Origin: an uncultured Aliiroseovarius sp.
GTDB taxonomy: Bacteria > Pseudomonadota > Alphaproteobacteria > Rhodobacterales > Rhodobacteraceae
Reading direction: 5' to 3'
Length of the DNA: 64,000 bases
NCBI RefSeq assembly: GCF_947497285.1
Contig: NZ_CANMFT010000010.1
Coordinates: 51,034 to 115,033, forward strand
This document shows, piece by piece, positions 19,200 to 28,244 of this stretch (its first letter is position 1; each line of letters starts with the position of its first letter). The notes beneath the pieces are model-generated. The model worked only from the letters and a program-made list of their open reading frames with translations, was not told the DNA's origin and did no database searches. A program made the position numbers and the translations under genes.

Positions 19200-21380
19200 T
19201 TATGACGTCTTGGCGTTCGGATGGTTCGCCGGTGGGTTTTTGGGCGGGATGTTGAAATCCGCCGTGCCGATCTTTTCGCGCCGTTTGATTTGGCGAATCA
19301 CGACCGGGCATTTGTCGGCCGACTGATACAGAACCTGGCAATGCAGGCAGTCGACACACTCGTTGGGATTGATCTCGCCTGTCGGGTGAATGGCCTGAAC
19401 GGGGCATTCATGTGCACAGGTCTGACAGGGATTGCCGCATTCCTTATAGCGTCGTAGCCAATCGAACATGCGGATACGGGCCGGGATCGCCAGTGCACCG
19501 CCCAGCGGGCAGACATAGCGGCAATAGAACCGTTCAACGAACAGGTTCGCGACGATAATCGCGACCGCAAAGACCACAAACGGCCAGTCGCGGACGAATT
19601 TCAGGATGATCGCGGTCTTGAACGGCTCGATCTCGGCATAGGTTTCGGCCATCGAGAGCGACACCATACTGACGCCAAAGAGGCCAAAGAAGATCATGTA
19701 TTTCAGCGGCCACAGGCGTTCGTGCAGACCCCAGGGCAGCGTCCATTGCGGCACCTTGAAGGCGCGTGCGATGCGGTTCGTCAGCTCTTGCAGCGCCCCG
19801 AACGGACACAGCCAGCCGCAGTAAGCCCCACGGCCCCAGAAGACCAAGGCGGCGGCGACCGCGAACCATTGGATGAACACCAAGGGGTCCATCAGGAAAG
19901 CGTCCCACGTGAAGCCACTGCGCAAGCTATTTGTCAGCGCCATCAGGTTCACCACCGACAGCTGCGCATTGGCATACCAGCCAAGGAAGAACAGCGTGAA
20001 GGTCAGATATCCCATGCGGAACCAGAAAAAGACCCGCGCGTTTGCCGTGGCTTGGAACTGGAAGAAGAACACACCGGTCAGCACCAGAAGCATGGCGCCC
20101 AGAATGCCGATCTCGACCGTTTTGTCTTTCCAGATGCGCTTCCACAGCATCGACTTGGCGGCGGCCTCGTCATCTGCGTCGTTCAGGACGGGGACCGGCG
20201 CGGCTGCGGGAAGCAGGTATTTCTCGGGCAGTTTATAGCCCAGATCAAAGGTGATGAATGTCTTGTCAATCGCACCCACCGAGCGCTGTGCAAGCAGTTG
20301 CAGGCGGAACGACTCGGCTGGGTTAAAGTCAATTTCGGCGGGGATCTTGAACAGATCCATCTCGGCAAAGCTGGGGCTGTCAGGGGATGCCAGCTGTCCC
20401 ACACGCTCGTGTTGCTTGTCAAAGAACCGCGCCGAGATGTCACCTTGGATCAGCTGGATTCGGTCAAAGATACCACCGCGCACATAGCCCGAGCCTTTGA
20501 AACTGTATGTCCCGCGACCCATCACAAGGATCGCGTGTTCGCCCTCTTCCAGCCAAGCTTGCAGATTGCGGTATTCAGCGTCGCCCAGAAGCGATTTGCC
20601 GATGGACGGCACCGATACCAGCGCCATGTGCATGTCGATGAATGTGTCGTCAGGCTGGCCTTTTTCCGGGCGCTTGATGGCGCGGGCATCACCGGTTGCC
20701 TCGAACGCTGCGTTGATCTGACCGACATCAAGGGTCAGCCGGCGCACGGACCCGTCACCTGACAAGGTGGCCCAGTCCGCCAATTCTTCCTTCGACATGT
20801 CCACGTCACGCTTCGGCCCTGCGGCCAGCGCAGGCGACAGGTCACCCAACCCCAAACTGCGCGCGACCTTGATCCCGGCCCGCACAAGGCTGTCGTCGAT
20901 CACCATGATCGTCACGGTCGCGCCTGAAATGATGTCCAGATCATGTGCGGTGCCACCGGCGGCGACTTCGGCCTTCAGATCTAGGCCGGTATAGCCTTCG
21001 GTGACCTTCACCATCTTGGATTCCGGAATACCGATCAACACGATCGGTTCCGAGTGCTTGACCAGCTTCACGCCCGTCAAGATCGCATCCGCGTCAATCG
21101 CGGCGACAACATGGATAGGTTTGCCGGAATATCCCGTCGTGCCCACGAAATCCGAGGTCAGGAAGGCATAGGCAACCGTCTCGCCGCCCTTCAGGACGGG
21201 GGCAACCGGCACATCCTCGCGGATCGGACCGAACGCGTCAGCGCCTTCGGCCAGTTCAGACGGCGTAATGTCGGGAAGGAAATTTGCGAGGCTTTCGGCT
21301 TTTGCCTCGCCCGCCATGACCCCGGCAAGGATCACGACAATGGCTCTGAGCCAGTGGTTCATCGCGCGCTTTACGTTCAC
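19200..21380 (-). CDS. nosR: NosR, membrane flavoprotein-ferredoxin for N2O respiration
   Basis: 726 residues. A signal segment is followed by a periplasmic FMN-binding domain with the flavin attachment motif SGATVT (residues 152-157), several membrane helices with two CX3CP motifs (YCGWLCP and YCRYVCP), and a C-terminal cytoplasmic 2[4Fe-4S] ferredoxin domain ([13 protein letters not shown] and CVDCLHC...CP). NosR feeds electrons to NosZ and is needed for nosZ expression; its FMN is attached by the ApbE protein NosX. Length is normal for NosR. It overlaps the upstream small gene by 4 bp. Confidence 0.97.
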   Translation of the reverse strand: MNVKRAMNHWLRAIVVILAGVMAGEAKAESLANFLPDITPSELAEGADAFGPIREDVPVAPVLKGGETVAYAFLTSDFVGTTGYSGKPIHVVAAIDADAILTGVKLVKHSEPIVLIGIPESKMVKVTEGYTGLDLKAEVAAGGTAHDLDIISGATVTIMVIDDSLVRAGIKVARSLGLGDLSPALAAGPKRDVDMSKEELADWATLSGDGSVRRLTLDVGQINAAFEATGDARAIKRPEKGQPDDTFIDMHMALVSVPSIGKSLLGDAEYRNLQAWLEEGEHAILVMGRGTYSFKGSGYVRGGIFDRIQLIQGDISARFFDKQHERVGQLASPDSPSFAEMDLFKIPAEIDFNPAESFRLQLLAQRSVGAIDKTFITFDLGYKLPEKYLLPAAAPVPVLNDADDEAAAKSMLWKRIWKDKTVEIGILGAMLLVLTGVFFFQFQATANARVFFWFRMGYLTFTLFFLGWYANAQLSVVNLMALTNSLRSGFTWDAFLMDPLVFIQWFAVAAALVFWGRGAYCGWLCPFGALQELTNRIARAFKVPQWTLPWGLHERLWPLKYMIFFGLFGVSMVSLSMAETYAEIEPFKTAIILKFVRDWPFVVFAVAIIVANLFVERFYCRYVCPLGGALAIPARIRMFDWLRRYKECGNPCQTCAHECPVQAIHPTGEINPNECVDCLHCQVLYQSADKCPVVIRQIKRREKIGTADFNIPPKNPPANHPNAKTS

Positions 21381-21856
21381 AGCGCACCTCCATTTTCTTG
21401 GATTGACGCTTGGAACGCGCGAAGGGCGCGGTCGACTTTATTCTTGTTCGCGGCTGGAGGGCCACGGGTTTCAGGCCAGGCGCGTCTGAACGCCGGACCA
21501 ACCGTTTGGGTTCGCAGGTCCGAGGCTGTGGAAAGGGCTGGCGCAAACCGGTCAAGCGTGATGCTGTCGCCTTCGACACCCGTCAAGGACGCGCCACACA
21601 TGACGCAATCAAAGCAATCGGCGCAGCCATCTGTGCGGTCCACCGGCCCATCGGACAAGTCGACCTCGACATAGGCCGTGCCAAAATCTGAACAGATCTC
21701 GATCCACGTGCCGTTTGCGGCATATCCCATCGACGACGTGAAAAGTTGCAGCACAAGCGCCAGCATTCCAACGAGAGGCAACACCACGGCACGTCTATAG
21801 GCATGCCCCTTGGCACCCTGTCGGACGTTTTGTGATGTCAGCCCCCAACGGCGCAT
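21377..21856 (-). CDS. nosC: NosC-like protein with CX2CX2CX2C motif
   Basis: 159 residues, first gene of the nos operon, translationally coupled to nosR. One hydrophobic segment (VVLPLVGMLALVLQLF, about residues 24-39) is followed by a presumably periplasmic region with ICSDFGTAYVEVD and a cysteine cluster CADCFDCVMC (C78, C81, C84, C87). In Paracoccus the gene in this place is nosC, a small protein of unknown function with a cysteine-pair motif; the name is given by position and motif. Metal (copper or zinc) binding is an inference from the cysteines. The C-terminal 60 residues are low in recognisable features. Confidence 0.7.
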   Translation of the reverse strand: MRRWGLTSQNVRQGAKGHAYRRAVVLPLVGMLALVLQLFTSSMGYAANGTWIEICSDFGTAYVEVDLSDGPVDRTDGCADCFDCVMCGASLTGVEGDSITLDRFAPALSTASDLRTQTVGPAFRRAWPETRGPPAANKNKVDRALRAFQASIQENGGAL

Positions 21857-21914
21857 TCACGAATCCCTTCGGCTCGATACCCGGCCAATGTGATTGGCGG
21901 GGTCAAAGCCCTCC

Positions 21915-21928
21915 TTGACCTTGATCAA
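21915..21928. promoter_or_regulatory. FNR/NnrR-type box upstream of nosC
   Basis: TTGAC-CTTG-ATCAA closely matches the FNR/CRP-family palindrome TTGAT-N4-ATCAA and lies 59 bp before the nosC start, a position typical for an activator of sigma70 promoters. Binding by FnrL, NnrR or DNR is inferred; the sequence does not separate them. Confidence 0.7.
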
Positions 21929-22093
21929 GTGACAGTGAAACACAACCAGCCGGAGAGTTACAACCAGCCTTTTGCACCTGCGCAACATTTTTCTGACTAT
22001 AACGTTCTGAGATTTCACAGATAAAAAAATGGAATGGATGGCAGGCAAGGCAGGTATCGCTGCGCGATGACACCCGCCTTGCCCCAGTCAAGC

Positions 22094-22483
22094 CTACCCT
22101 TCCAGAGGCGCCAAGACCGTCTTTGGAGCCTTGGTATTGGTCCTGAAAGCAACGTGTCGCTTGCCAAAGCGCTCCGTAATTGGAAACGCCCTGCGACGCA
22201 TTGCTTTCTGGGACCGTTCCACCCCTCGGCAAACCAAACCCATACACCCGAAGATGATGAACCCGACCTGGATCAGGAAGGAGCCCAGGTTGAATGCACC
22301 GATCAGGCTGATCAGCACAAGGACAGCGGCCAGAATCTTGGACACCGAATACCCTGTGCCATTGCCACACGCCCACCCACATTGAACCAATGCAAATCCA
22401 CCTACGTAGATGATTGACCCAAGAACTCCTGCAGCTTGAAGAAGATCAGGGTAGTCTCGCATAATTGAGAGCACGTCCGACAA
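22094..22483 (-). CDS. Small membrane protein, CBU_0592-like
   Basis: 129 residues from a TTG with an AAGGA site eight bases upstream; an ATG at 22462 would remove seven residues. Two to three hydrophobic segments (GVLGSIIYVGGFALVQCGW, ILAAVLVLISLIGAF, SFLIQVGFIIFGCMGL) resemble the CBU_0592-like domain found in small bacterial membrane proteins, followed by a basic soluble tail. It is downstream of the LuxR-hydrolase gene with a 76-bp gap. Function is unknown. Confidence 0.65.
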   Translation of the reverse strand: MSDVLSIMRDYPDLLQAAGVLGSIIYVGGFALVQCGWACGNGTGYSVSKILAAVLVLISLIGAFNLGSFLIQVGFIIFGCMGLVCRGVERSQKAMRRRAFPITERFGKRHVAFRTNTKAPKTVLAPLEG

Positions 22484-22559
22484 AGCTTAATTCCTTTGCA
22501 TCAATATGATGACCCTAGAAAGCGGACCGAAGAACGTCATACCCAGTATTGGGTAAAAA

Positions 22560-24341
22560 TTAACGTGCGAGGTATTTTTCTGCCTCGTCCAGCACGGTTT
22601 TCCAGTGTCTGAAGAACACCAACTGGCCCGCGTCGTCAAAAACGCGGTAGTCAATCCAGTCGTAATCCGCTTGAAATTCTTGCAACGTCGCCAGCGGCAC
22701 CTGCGGATCGTGGGTGCCATTGAAGAAGACCACCGGCATCTTGCCGCGACGCGCGTCGACCAGCGCGGACCAGTCTTTGATCTGCCCGCCAAGCACCATG
22801 TGCGAAAAGGCGTCATGGGCGCTGTGTTCGTCGGTCAGGGCGGTTTCCGATCCAGTGACCATTGCCTCAAAAACCTCTGGGTTTTCAAAGGTATCAACGT
22901 CTGCCGGGCAGTTTCCATAAACCGCGTGGACAAAACCGCGCTTGCCGATCTTACGGGCCAGATAAAACCCGGCTTTCACCATGAAGGGCAACAGGTGGGG
23001 CGTGTATTTCGCACCGGCCAGAATGAACCGGTGCCACTTCTCCATCCGTTCGTATTGTTCGCGCCGGGTCATCGGCAAAACCCCGGCGCAACACAGCATC
23101 GCGGTAAACCGGTCCGGCACCATATTGGTCAGCGCGAAAGCATAGAAACTGTCGCCACCAAGGCTGATGATCGGGCAGCGTGTCACACCCTCGGCATCAA
23201 GGATCTGCAGCACATCCTGGTGGGCGGTCTGATCATAATCCTGCCCCTTGGCGACCATATCCGACAGCCCATAGCCCGCCCGCACCGGAACGATGATCCG
23301 AATGCCCCGCGCCGCGGCTTCGGCTTCTGCCGTGGCGGGCCAGCGCACCAGCCCGTAATCCAGCGGCAGATACAACAGCGGCACCCCGTCGTCGGCCCCA
23401 AGCGTCAGGTAGTCCAGCCGCCGCCCATCCGGTGTCACCAAGCTGTGAAAGGGTTGCTCTTTCAGCGTTGCATATCCCCGGCTGACAATGCGCGGACCGG
23501 GATCGACCTCCAGCGTCAGGTTCGACATGTCCATCACCGACAAGGCCAGCCGCACCAATTCGACCTGCGACCGGGTTTCGGTCTTGGACAGGATCGACTT
23601 GATCTGCACCCGCACGGTATCCACCGACCGGCCCCGCTGTTCGGCGATATCCTTGACCGAGCAACACTCAACCAAGCTTTGAACCACGTTCGCTTCGGCG
23701 GTCGTCAGATCGAACGCGCGCTTCAGAATATCCGAAAAGCCGTCCGGGCAGCTGACTTCCGAGGACGCCGCCAGCACATAGCGTTCACCCGACCCGACCT
23801 GCACCACCTGCAGGCGAACGACCACGAAATGGCCTTTCTCGCGCGACCGAAGCCGCAGCACGGCCGCCGTTTCTGCACGCCCCGCCAGCAAGGAATGGGC
23901 CGTGGACAGGATGCTTTCGATATCTTCGGGATTGACCAGCATGGACGACAGCCGCGATCCGACCTCCAGCCCCAGCAACACCTTCGCGGCGGGGTTGGCG
24001 GCAGCGATCCGGTGATCTTCGTTGAACAAGAACGCCGCCACCCTGTCGAACGGGGCCAGCGCGTTGTTCAGTTCGTCTTGTGTGCTGCTTTGATCCAGCC
24101 GGTCCAGAAAGGTTCCTGCCCTGTCGAAATGGCTGGAAATCGTGCTGTCATCCAAAAGGCGCGGCGCGCTGAAATCAGCCCCTTCGCGCAGCGGCGCAAT
24201 CGCCGTTTCCCACACATCCAGCAGCGTTTCGTATCGCGTTGGATCAAGCGCCACATCGTAAAGTCGCTCAATCGCTTCGTCTCTGGTTTTCCCCGTCAGA
24301 CTGTCTTCTTGTGTCTGAGAGAACCTGGTTTGCCGTTCCAT
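22560..24341 (-). CDS. LuxR-type regulator fused to an alpha/beta-hydrolase
   Basis: 593 residues in three parts: an N-terminal PAS-like sensing region (about 95-195; AAFLFNEDHRIAAANPAAK is a typical PAS strand), a LuxR/GerE helix-turn-helix (208-266; LTTAEANVVQSLVE, SVKDIAEQRGRSVDTVRVQIKSI), and an alpha/beta-hydrolase domain (about 290-593). In the hydrolase the nucleophile elbow is SLGGDSFYA with S398 present, and the last conserved histidine appears to be in FFRHW. The helix-turn-helix is therefore internal rather than C-terminal as in ordinary LuxR proteins. The protein may bind and hydrolyse, or simply sense, a small ester or amide ligand. It is divergent from the dpaL-like operon (224 bp apart), a possible target. 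Confidence 0.82.
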   Translation of the reverse strand: MERQTRFSQTQEDSLTGKTRDEAIERLYDVALDPTRYETLLDVWETAIAPLREGADFSAPRLLDDSTISSHFDRAGTFLDRLDQSSTQDELNNALAPFDRVAAFLFNEDHRIAAANPAAKVLLGLEVGSRLSSMLVNPEDIESILSTAHSLLAGRAETAAVLRLRSREKGHFVVVRLQVVQVGSGERYVLAASSEVSCPDGFSDILKRAFDLTTAEANVVQSLVECCSVKDIAEQRGRSVDTVRVQIKSILSKTETRSQVELVRLALSVMDMSNLTLEVDPGPRIVSRGYATLKEQPFHSLVTPDGRRLDYLTLGADDGVPLLYLPLDYGLVRWPATAEAEAAARGIRIIVPVRAGYGLSDMVAKGQDYDQTAHQDVLQILDAEGVTRCPIISLGGDSFYAFALTNMVPDRFTAMLCCAGVLPMTRREQYERMEKWHRFILAGAKYTPHLLPFMVKAGFYLARKIGKRGFVHAVYGNCPADVDTFENPEVFEAMVTGSETALTDEHSAHDAFSHMVLGGQIKDWSALVDARRGKMPVVFFNGTHDPQVPLATLQEFQADYDWIDYRVFDDAGQLVFFRHWKTVLDEAEKYLAR

Positions 24342-24565
24342 CGCGCTTGTCCCGGTATTTGTTCTCTGTCGGTCATTCCGACCTCACTACGATAGCGAAA
24401 ACGCTGTTTCCCGCCAAGGTCACCAGCGGACGGGTAATCCTGACCTTTGGTAAACTTTTCGGTGCGAATCCTGTGCAATCGGCCGGCACTTGCGGTTTTT
24501 GAAAAAGGCAGCGCACCCGCTTTTTATTTCGGTTAGGCTGGCCGAAAAGCTTAGAAGGACAAGCC

Positions 24566-25759
24566 ATGGCCGACCCGTTCACCGCCGCTCAGCTGCACCA
24601 CATCGCGGTCACGCCCGCCAAGGGCGACGCCGCCACGCGCGTTCTTTCGCCAAAGGACTTTGCCGACAGTTGGGCCGAGATCACCCAGTGGGACGGCTAT
24701 GCCCCCACGCCGCTGGTGCCCCTGTCCGGGTTGGCCGCGCAGATCGGCGTTGCGCGCATCAACTACAAACACGAAGGCCCGCGCTTTGGGCTGGGCAGTT
24801 TCAAGGCGCTTGGCGGGGCCTATGCCGCCATGCGCGTGTTGCAGCGCGAATTGGGCAAGCGTCTGGGCCATACGGTGACGCTCGCCGATATTCGCAAGGG
24901 CAACTATGCCGACGCGTGCCGTGCGATCACGATGTGCTCGGCCACCGACGGCAATCATGGCCGGTCGCTCGCGTGGGGGTGCCAACGCGTCGGTGCGCCC
25001 TGCCGCATCTATATCCACGCCGAGGTCAGCGAAGGCCGCGCGCAGGCGATGCGCGATCTGGGGGCCGAGGTTGTGCGGATCGACGGCGACTATGACGCCT
25101 CGGTCGCGTTGGCGCGCGACGAGGCAGAGGCAAACGGCTGGTTCGTCGTGTCCGACACCTCGTGGGAGGGGTATACCGAGCCGCCCCGCGATGTGATGGC
25201 CGGATACGGCGTGATGACCCACGAAGCCTGCGCAACGATGGAGGCGACACCCACCCATGTCTTCCTGCAAGGCGGTGTTGGCGGGCTTGCCGCCTCGGTC
25301 GCCGCGTTCCTGCGCCAGTATCTGGGCGACGATGCCCCGCGCGTTGTCATCACAGAACCCGAATGGGCCGCCTGCCTGTATGAAAGCGCCCGCAAAGGCG
25401 CGGCGACTACAGTGCCGATTGACAAAGAAACCATCATGGCTGGCCTGTCCTGCGGCGAGCCGTCCGAAATGGCGTGGGAGATCCTGCGCGAAGAGGCCAC
25501 TGATTTCGTCACCATGCCTGACAGCATCGTCGCCCCCACCGTGCGCCTGTTGGCGAATGCGGAAAGTGGTGATGCGAAGATCGAGGCAGGCGAAAGCGCG
25601 GTCGCCGGGTTGGCGACCCTGATCGCCGCGATGCGCCAACCGGACTTGGCAAAGGCGTTGGGGCTGGATGCATCTTCCCGCGTGTTGCTGATCGGGTCTG
25701 AGGGCGTCACCGACCCCGCGATCTTCAAGGCGATCATGGCAGGCGCCGATCATGTCTGA
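24566..25759 (+). CDS. dpaL: Diaminopropionate ammonia-lyase-like PLP enzyme
   Basis: 397 residues, fold type II PLP enzyme. The Schiff-base lysine is K80 in GLGSFKALGGAYA, the phosphate-binding glycine loop is GGVGGLA, and TDGNHGRSLAWG is the asparagine loop typical of diaminopropionate ammonia-lyase and threonine-dehydratase relatives. The family converts 2,3-diaminopropionate to pyruvate and two ammonia. The ATG follows AGAAGGACAAGCC. It is the first gene of a three-gene operon with an M24 hydrolase and a EutA-like protein, so the true substrate may be another beta-substituted amino acid produced by those partners. Confidence 0.82.
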   Translation: MADPFTAAQLHHIAVTPAKGDAATRVLSPKDFADSWAEITQWDGYAPTPLVPLSGLAAQIGVARINYKHEGPRFGLGSFKALGGAYAAMRVLQRELGKRLGHTVTLADIRKGNYADACRAITMCSATDGNHGRSLAWGCQRVGAPCRIYIHAEVSEGRAQAMRDLGAEVVRIDGDYDASVALARDEAEANGWFVVSDTSWEGYTEPPRDVMAGYGVMTHEACATMEATPTHVFLQGGVGGLAASVAAFLRQYLGDDAPRVVITEPEWAACLYESARKGAATTVPIDKETIMAGLSCGEPSEMAWEILREEATDFVTMPDSIVAPTVRLLANAESGDAKIEAGESAVAGLATLIAAMRQPDLAKALGLDASSRVLLIGSEGVTDPAIFKAIMAGADHV

Positions 25760-26915
25760 TCCCATGCGCGGCTTTCCCGACGACGAGTTTGCCACCCGAA
25801 CCGCCCGCGCACAGGCGCGTATGGCAGAGGCGGGTCTGGCCGGGATGCTGCTGCTGACGGAACCCGAAGTGCGATACTTCTCGGGCTTCCACACCCTCTT
25901 TTGGCAAAGCCCCACCCGGCCGTGGTTTCTGTTCGTCCCGGCCTCTGGCAAACCCATCGCGATCATCCCCGAAATCGGCGCAGCCCTGATGCGCTCCACA
26001 TGGATCGACGATATCCGCACATGGTCCGCCCCTGCCCCCGGCGATGACGGGATCAGCCTTCTGACTGACCTGCTCACCCCCCATGCCCGCGAGGGCGCGA
26101 AGGTCGGGGTGATGAAAGGGCACGAGACGATGCTGCGCATGCCCCTTGGCGACTACGAACGGCTGGTGGCGGGTCTGCCGGGACTGCGCATCCACGACGC
26201 CACCGGGATCATCCGCAGCTTGCGCATGGTCAAATCGGACCGCGAGATCGAAAAGCTCGCCCATATCTGTGCCATCGGCTCGCGCACCTTCGCGCGTGTG
26301 CCGGACTTCGCACAGGACGGCCTGCGCTTCGAAGACCTGTTCCGTGCCTTCCGTCGCGAGGCACTGGCCCAAGGGGCCGACGATGTGCCCTATCTGGTCG
26401 GCGGGGCCGATCAAGGTGGTTATCACGACGTAATCTCGCCCCCCTCACCGCGCCCGCTGACGAAGGGCGATATCGTGATGCTCGATACTGGCGCGACATG
26501 GGACGGGTATTTCTGCGATTTCGACCGCAACTGGGCGGTGGGCCATGCCGACGACCCATCGTGCCGCGCCTATGACGTGCTGTGGCGCGCGACAGAGGCC
26601 GGGATCGCCGCTGCGACCCCCGGCACCACCTGCCGCGATCTGTTCCACGCCATGCAGCGCGTCATTGCCAAGGTGGACGGCCAAGGCGGCGATGTGGGCC
26701 GGCTGGGTCACGGGCTGGGCATGCAACTGACCGAATGGCCCTCGCTCGCCGCGTTTGATGACACGGTGATCGAAGAAAACATGGTCCTGACACTGGAGCC
26801 GTCCCTTGGCTATGGCGACGGGCGGATCATGGTGCATGAGGAAAACATCGTGGTGCGGGCCGAAGGCGCCGAGCTTCTGACCACCCGCGCCCCGCAAGAG
26901 CTACCGGTGATCTAG
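25752..26915 (+). CDS. M24-family metallohydrolase (Xaa-Pro peptidase/ectoine hydrolase-like)
   Basis: 387 residues with a creatinase-type N-terminal domain and a pita-bread catalytic domain. All five metal ligands are visible: D in MLDTGATWDG, D in YFCDFDRNW, H in GHGLGMQLTEW, E in LTLEPSL and E in VHEENIVV. Non-peptidase relatives include creatinase and ectoine hydrolase (DoeA/EutD). The start overlaps dpaL by 8 bp. Between a PLP lyase and a EutA-like protein, hydrolysis of a small amide or cyclic amidine is more likely than peptide cleavage. Confidence 0.85.
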   Translation: MSDPMRGFPDDEFATRTARAQARMAEAGLAGMLLLTEPEVRYFSGFHTLFWQSPTRPWFLFVPASGKPIAIIPEIGAALMRSTWIDDIRTWSAPAPGDDGISLLTDLLTPHAREGAKVGVMKGHETMLRMPLGDYERLVAGLPGLRIHDATGIIRSLRMVKSDREIEKLAHICAIGSRTFARVPDFAQDGLRFEDLFRAFRREALAQGADDVPYLVGGADQGGYHDVISPPSPRPLTKGDIVMLDTGATWDGYFCDFDRNWAVGHADDPSCRAYDVLWRATEAGIAAATPGTTCRDLFHAMQRVIAKVDGQGGDVGRLGHGLGMQLTEWPSLAAFDDTVIEENMVLTLEPSLGYGDGRIMVHEENIVVRAEGAELLTTRAPQELPVI

Positions 26916-27665
26916 ATGAAGCTAACGTTCGACACAGACCAAGGCATCGGCACACACGCCAATCTGGGCGTGATCGTATTGGAAAACGACGAAACGCTGG
27001 AAAACGAGTTTCGCCGGATGATGGATATCGACGGCGTGGCCCTTTATCATTCACGCATCCCGATGGGGCCTGAGATCCGCCCCGATACCCTGCCGCAAAT
27101 GCTGGATGACCTGCCCGCCGCTGCGCGCCTGTTGCCCCCTGCACTGGATTTCGATGTGATCGGTTATGGCTGCACGTCCGCGACCTCCGTCATCGGGCCT
27201 GACAAAGTCGCGGCCGCCATCCAAACCACCTGCCCCAGTGCGCGCGTCACGGACCCGCTGAGCGCGATCATTGCCGCTGGGCGGCACCTTGGCGTCACGC
27301 GGTTGGGGTTCCTGTCGCCCTATGTGGCCGAGGTCTCGCAATCCATGCGCGACCGGCTGACTGACTCCGGGTTTCAGATCACTAGCTTTGGATCGTTCGA
27401 GGAAAGCAATGACCGGATCGTGGGCCGGATCACGCCGGCGTCGATCCTTGCCGCCGCCCGTCAGGTGGCCGACGCCGCGCCCTGCGACGCCATCGTGATT
27501 TCCTGCACCGCGCTTCGCTGTCTGGACATCATACCCGAGATCGAGGCGCAGACCGGCACGCCTGTCCTTGCCAGCAACCCTGCACTGGCGTGGCATATGC
27601 TGCAATTGGCGGGCGTCACGGACCCGCGCGCCGGGTTTGGGCGGCTGTTTGAAGGGGCTGCCTAG
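26916..27665 (+). CDS. EutA/maleate cis-trans isomerase-like Asp/Glu racemase superfamily protein
   Basis: 249 residues beginning directly after the stop of the M24 gene. The two catalytic-type cysteines of the superfamily are seen in GYGCTSATSV and VISCTALRC, and the sequence pattern (LGVIVLENDETLENEF at the start) resembles EutA of ectoine-utilisation clusters, maleate isomerase and arylmalonate decarboxylase. It could racemise or isomerise an intermediate of the pathway. Its TAG stop forms a shared CTAG with the convergent gene. Confidence 0.8.
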   Translation: MKLTFDTDQGIGTHANLGVIVLENDETLENEFRRMMDIDGVALYHSRIPMGPEIRPDTLPQMLDDLPAAARLLPPALDFDVIGYGCTSATSVIGPDKVAAAIQTTCPSARVTDPLSAIIAAGRHLGVTRLGFLSPYVAEVSQSMRDRLTDSGFQITSFGSFEESNDRIVGRITPASILAAARQVADAAPCDAIVISCTALRCLDIIPEIEAQTGTPVLASNPALAWHMLQLAGVTDPRAGFGRLFEGAA

Positions 27666-28183
27666 CCCACGCTCGCGTCCAGCTTCAGGGTGCTGCTCAA
27701 CCACGCTTCGATGGCGGCGTTGTCGGCGGGCAATTCCTCGGCCAGACCATCACAGAAGCTGATGAACGCGTCGCGGTTCAGTTTGTTCACACCAACCAGC
27801 ACGGGGATATCACGCCCAAGCGCCTCGGCGATGACGGCGCGAAAGCCGCGGCCTTCGGCCTCGTGCTTGCCAAATTTATTGACCAGCAGCAGGTCGGCAC
27901 CCTGATCCAGCGCAACCTCGATATCCGCAACAGCGGTTTCCAGCGCGTCCATGTCCAACCGACACCCGCGCGAAGCCCGACCCAAATCCTGCGAGATGCG
28001 GATGATCCGGCCTTCCGGCAACACCTTCACATCCATATCGCATTTGTGCCCATCGTCGCGGTCGGTATCAATCTGAACGGTGCCGACCACTTTGGCGCCT
28101 TGCGTCGCAAGATGGTCCGCAATTTGCGCCAAGAGCAGGTTGGTTTCCCCGCGCCCCGGCGCGATGGTGAATGCGAGTTTCAT
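27662..28183 (-). CDS. DUF2478-family putative nucleotide-binding protein, nap-linked
   Basis: 173 residues: MKLAFTIAPGRGETNLLLAQIADHL has a P-loop-like start (APGRGET) although not a classical Walker A, followed by family motifs HKCDMDVKVLPEG, GRASRGCRLD, DLLLVNKFGKHEAEGRGFR and VLVGVN. These match DUF2478, often annotated as NTPase-like and found near molybdenum genes. It follows napC on the same strand after 61 bp, so it may be the last gene of the nap transcript. A role in molybdenum supply or nitrate reductase maturation is an inference from context. Confidence 0.75.
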   Translation of the reverse strand: MKLAFTIAPGRGETNLLLAQIADHLATQGAKVVGTVQIDTDRDDGHKCDMDVKVLPEGRIIRISQDLGRASRGCRLDMDALETAVADIEVALDQGADLLLVNKFGKHEAEGRGFRAVIAEALGRDIPVLVGVNKLNRDAFISFCDGLAEELPADNAAIEAWLSSTLKLDASVG

Positions 28184-28205
28184 CTGGCTTGCCTTTCGCG
28201 CAATT

Positions 28206-28236
28206 CAACGGGCCATGACACCGCCACAGCCCGTTG
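28206..28236. repeat. Hairpin between napC and the DUF2478 gene
   Basis: Perfect 8-bp arms, CAACGGGC (28206-28213) and GCCCGTTG (28229-28236), with a 15-base loop. There is no T tract on the minus-strand 3' side, so it may be an RNA processing or partial attenuation structure rather than a terminator. Confidence 0.4.
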
Positions 28237-28244
28237 GAGTAGGA

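Noticed and set aside
28206..28236. Intrinsic terminator between napC and the DUF2478 gene
   Set aside because: The stem is good but no T tract follows on the transcribed strand; kept only as a hairpin.
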